Below, in pieces: positions 5,690 to 6,602 of a stretch of DNA of 6,602 bases. Both the position numbers and the translations under genes were made by a program. Within the stretch, counting starts at the first letter, position 1; every line of letters begins with the position of its first letter. The notes under the pieces are model-generated. The model was not told the DNA's origin. It worked only from the letters and a program-made list of their open reading frames with translations, and ran no database searches. The DNA is from Archaeoglobales archaeon (GTDB lineage Archaea > Halobacteriota > Archaeoglobi > Archaeoglobales > Archaeoglobaceae): contig QMZF01000057.1 in assembly GCA_003663055.1 (NCBI GenBank), forward strand, positions 1 to 6,602, read 5' to 3'.

Positions 5690-6196
5690 ATGTCCAGGGA
5701 AAATTTTGTTAGGGAAGAAAAAGCGGTATCTCCAGTGATCGGCGTTATACTGATGGTAGCGATCACAGTGATCTTGGCAGCGGTGATAGCGAGCTTCGTG
5801 TTTGGATTAGGAGCGAAGGCTCCAAAGGCAGCTCCGCAGGCGCAGCTTACGTTGAATGATGCCAACGAGGCGTTAAGCAGCAGTGAACCAGATGCCGTGT
5901 TTACGATTTCGCACCAAGGTGGAGACGCAATCTCATGTAGCAACATAAAGATATTCATTTACTGGCAGAACGATACACTAATTGATACAATGACCTTTAA
6001 CAATTCTAACTACTTCGACGGCGATCACTTCAATTCGACCACAGTATTATCAGATGGGCGCTTTGAACCCGGTGACATAGTGATTATTACAGAAGGTGTA
6101 GGATACAATGTATCATCCGGAACCATACTAAAGGTCAAAATCATAGACACTGTGAGCAACCAGCCCGTCTTAGATGGACAAGTGCAAGTTTGGTAA
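5690..6196 (+). CDS. Archaeal type IV pilin (PF07790-type), secreted prepilin
   Basis: The 168-residue protein has a class III signal peptide: a charged leader MSRENFVREEKA (1-12), then the hydrophobic domain starting VSPVIGVILMVAITVILAAV (13-32) and continuing to about residue 40. The archaeal prepilin peptidase should cut between Ala12 and Val13. The hydrophobic helix then forms the pilus core, leaving a mainly beta domain of about 125 residues outside. This domain has four N-glycosylation sequons (Asn94 NDT, Asn104 NNS, Asn115 NST, Asn140 NVS) and one cysteine (Cys83). Proteins of this type build adhesion pili, but some are pilin-like anchors of other extracellular proteins. No pilus ATPase, membrane platform or peptidase gene is next to it, so assembly proteins would be encoded elsewhere. 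It has its own promoter, strong ribosome binding site and terminator, consistent with a single-gene unit. Confidence 0.9.
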   Translation: MSRENFVREEKAVSPVIGVILMVAITVILAAVIASFVFGLGAKAPKAAPQAQLTLNDANEALSSSEPDAVFTISHQGGDAISCSNIKIFIYWQNDTLIDTMTFNNSNYFDGDHFNSTTVLSDGRFEPGDIVIITEGVGYNVSSGTILKVKIIDTVSNQPVLDGQVQVW

Positions 6197-6201
6197 ACTT
6201 T

Positions 6202-6222
6202 CCAATTTTTTAGATTTTTTAT
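6202..6222 (+). terminator. Oligo-T terminator of the pilin gene
   Basis: Two T-runs, AATTTTTTAG and ATTTTTTATTT, begin a few bases after the pilin stop. No stem is needed for archaeal oligo-T termination, and none is apparent. Confidence 0.55.
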
Positions 6223-6388
6223 TTATAAATCCATAGCATTCATTAATAAATTGCTTCCCACAATGCTTCACTTTAAGCCATCGGAGCTTAAACACTTATA
6301 AATTGATACGAGATCTCATATTTCTCCGAAATGCATACAGCTATTAATCTACTTTTGTGCCTCTTTCTCTGTTGGAATCCTCATTCCG
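6223..6388. other. AT-rich intergenic stretch without a convincing gene
   Basis: This DNA holds no long reading frame on either strand. On the plus strand TTATAAATT (6296-6304) resembles a TATA box and lies about 30 nt before ATG 6331, which opens a 24-codon frame (MHTAINLLLCLFLCWNPHSV, ending near 6405). Its codon content gives no support, and it overlaps the relic gene on the other strand. A small RNA from this promoter-like site cannot be excluded. Confidence 0.4.
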
Positions 6389-6581
6389 TTACACCACAAT
6401 TATAATCGCCAAAATTAAGCAAAAAAACCTTATCATCCAGTTCCATATTCTTTTGTTCATCGTGTTCAATTGCTTAAATCCCTCAAGCTGTCCTCTGACT
6501 TCAGCTTTGAATTCCTTGAATTCTTCCCTTATCTCTCCAATTATTGCGTCTCTGGACTTTCGAGACTTTCTCGACTTCCAT
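6389..6581 (-). pseudogene. Frameshifted gene for a small coiled-coil protein with a C-terminal membrane segment
   Basis: On the minus strand the frame ending at stop 6389 encodes DAIIGEIREEFKEFKAEV, then RGQLEGFKQLNTMNKRIW and a hydrophobic end, RFFCLILAIIIVV. This is a charged coiled-coil with heptad-like spacing followed by one membrane segment, a common architecture of small archaeal proteins of unknown role. No ATG, GTG or TTG start exists in that frame before an upstream stop. A plausible start, ATG 6581 (MEVEKVSKVQ), lies one frame away and would join through a single frameshift near 6550-6570. That stretch contains an imperfect tandem repeat, TCGAGAAAGTC then TCGAAAGTC, a likely slippage site. 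The membrane segment (about 15 residues) is short, so the 3' end may also be damaged. A sequencing error or programmed frameshift would make it intact instead. Confidence 0.55.
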
Positions 6582-6602
6582 TAAACCCATTTAGCTTTAG
6601 AA

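Noticed and set aside
6357..6584. Plus-strand frame of 75 codons at the right end
   Set aside because: The opposite strand encodes a charged coiled-coil plus membrane segment; the Ser/Leu-rich plus-strand product is what the complement of such a sequence gives.
1..6602. tRNA genes, CRISPR arrays and insertion sequences
   Set aside because: No T-loop motif with a foldable cloverleaf, no regularly spaced direct repeats with spacers, and no transposase or terminal inverted repeats were seen by eye.

Overview
The window looks like a chromosomal segment of a thermophilic euryarchaeon, most likely from the Archaeoglobi. This is judged from protein character only and no database was consulted. The archaeal signs are an FtsZ2-type tubulin with a ribbon-helix-helix gene in front of it, archaeal TruD, a DUF1152 protein, a type IV pilin with the archaeal AVSPVIGVILMVAIT hydrophobic domain, and relics of an archaeal-type AAA ATPase. 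TATA-like TTAAATAT boxes lie about 25-30 nt upstream of expected transcript starts, and several genes appear leaderless.

Layout. Positions 1-670 (minus) hold a decayed archaeal ATPase gene (PF01637 type) that has lost its P-loop end and carries several frameshifts. Positions 672-1568 (minus) encode a DUF1152 protein of unknown function, divergent from a plus-strand operon across about 230 bp of control DNA. That operon consists of a 57-residue ribbon-helix-helix regulator (1798-1971) and ftsZ2 (1981-3135). A small thiamine-binding-family (DUF77/MTH1187) protein follows directly at 3153-3494. An unrecognised eight-segment membrane protein (3575-4315, plus) converges on and overlaps truD (4293-5555, minus). 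After a divergent promoter region comes a stand-alone archaeal pilin (5690-6196, plus) with an oligo-T terminator. The right end (6197-6602) is mostly AT-rich intergenic DNA and a frameshifted minus-strand gene for a small coiled-coil, C-terminally membrane-anchored protein.

How it works together. The core is the regulator-ftsZ2 pair, which resembles the haloarchaeal cdrS-ftsZ2 cell-division operon. The most interesting non-coding signal is a cluster of nine GAC/GTC triplets between the TATA box and the ribosome binding site of this operon. They sit at 10-11 bp helical spacing and look like a multi-site operator for a ribbon-helix-helix protein. The other genes appear to be independent units: tRNA modification (TruD), surface adhesion (pilin), cofactor binding, and two decaying accessory genes at the edges.
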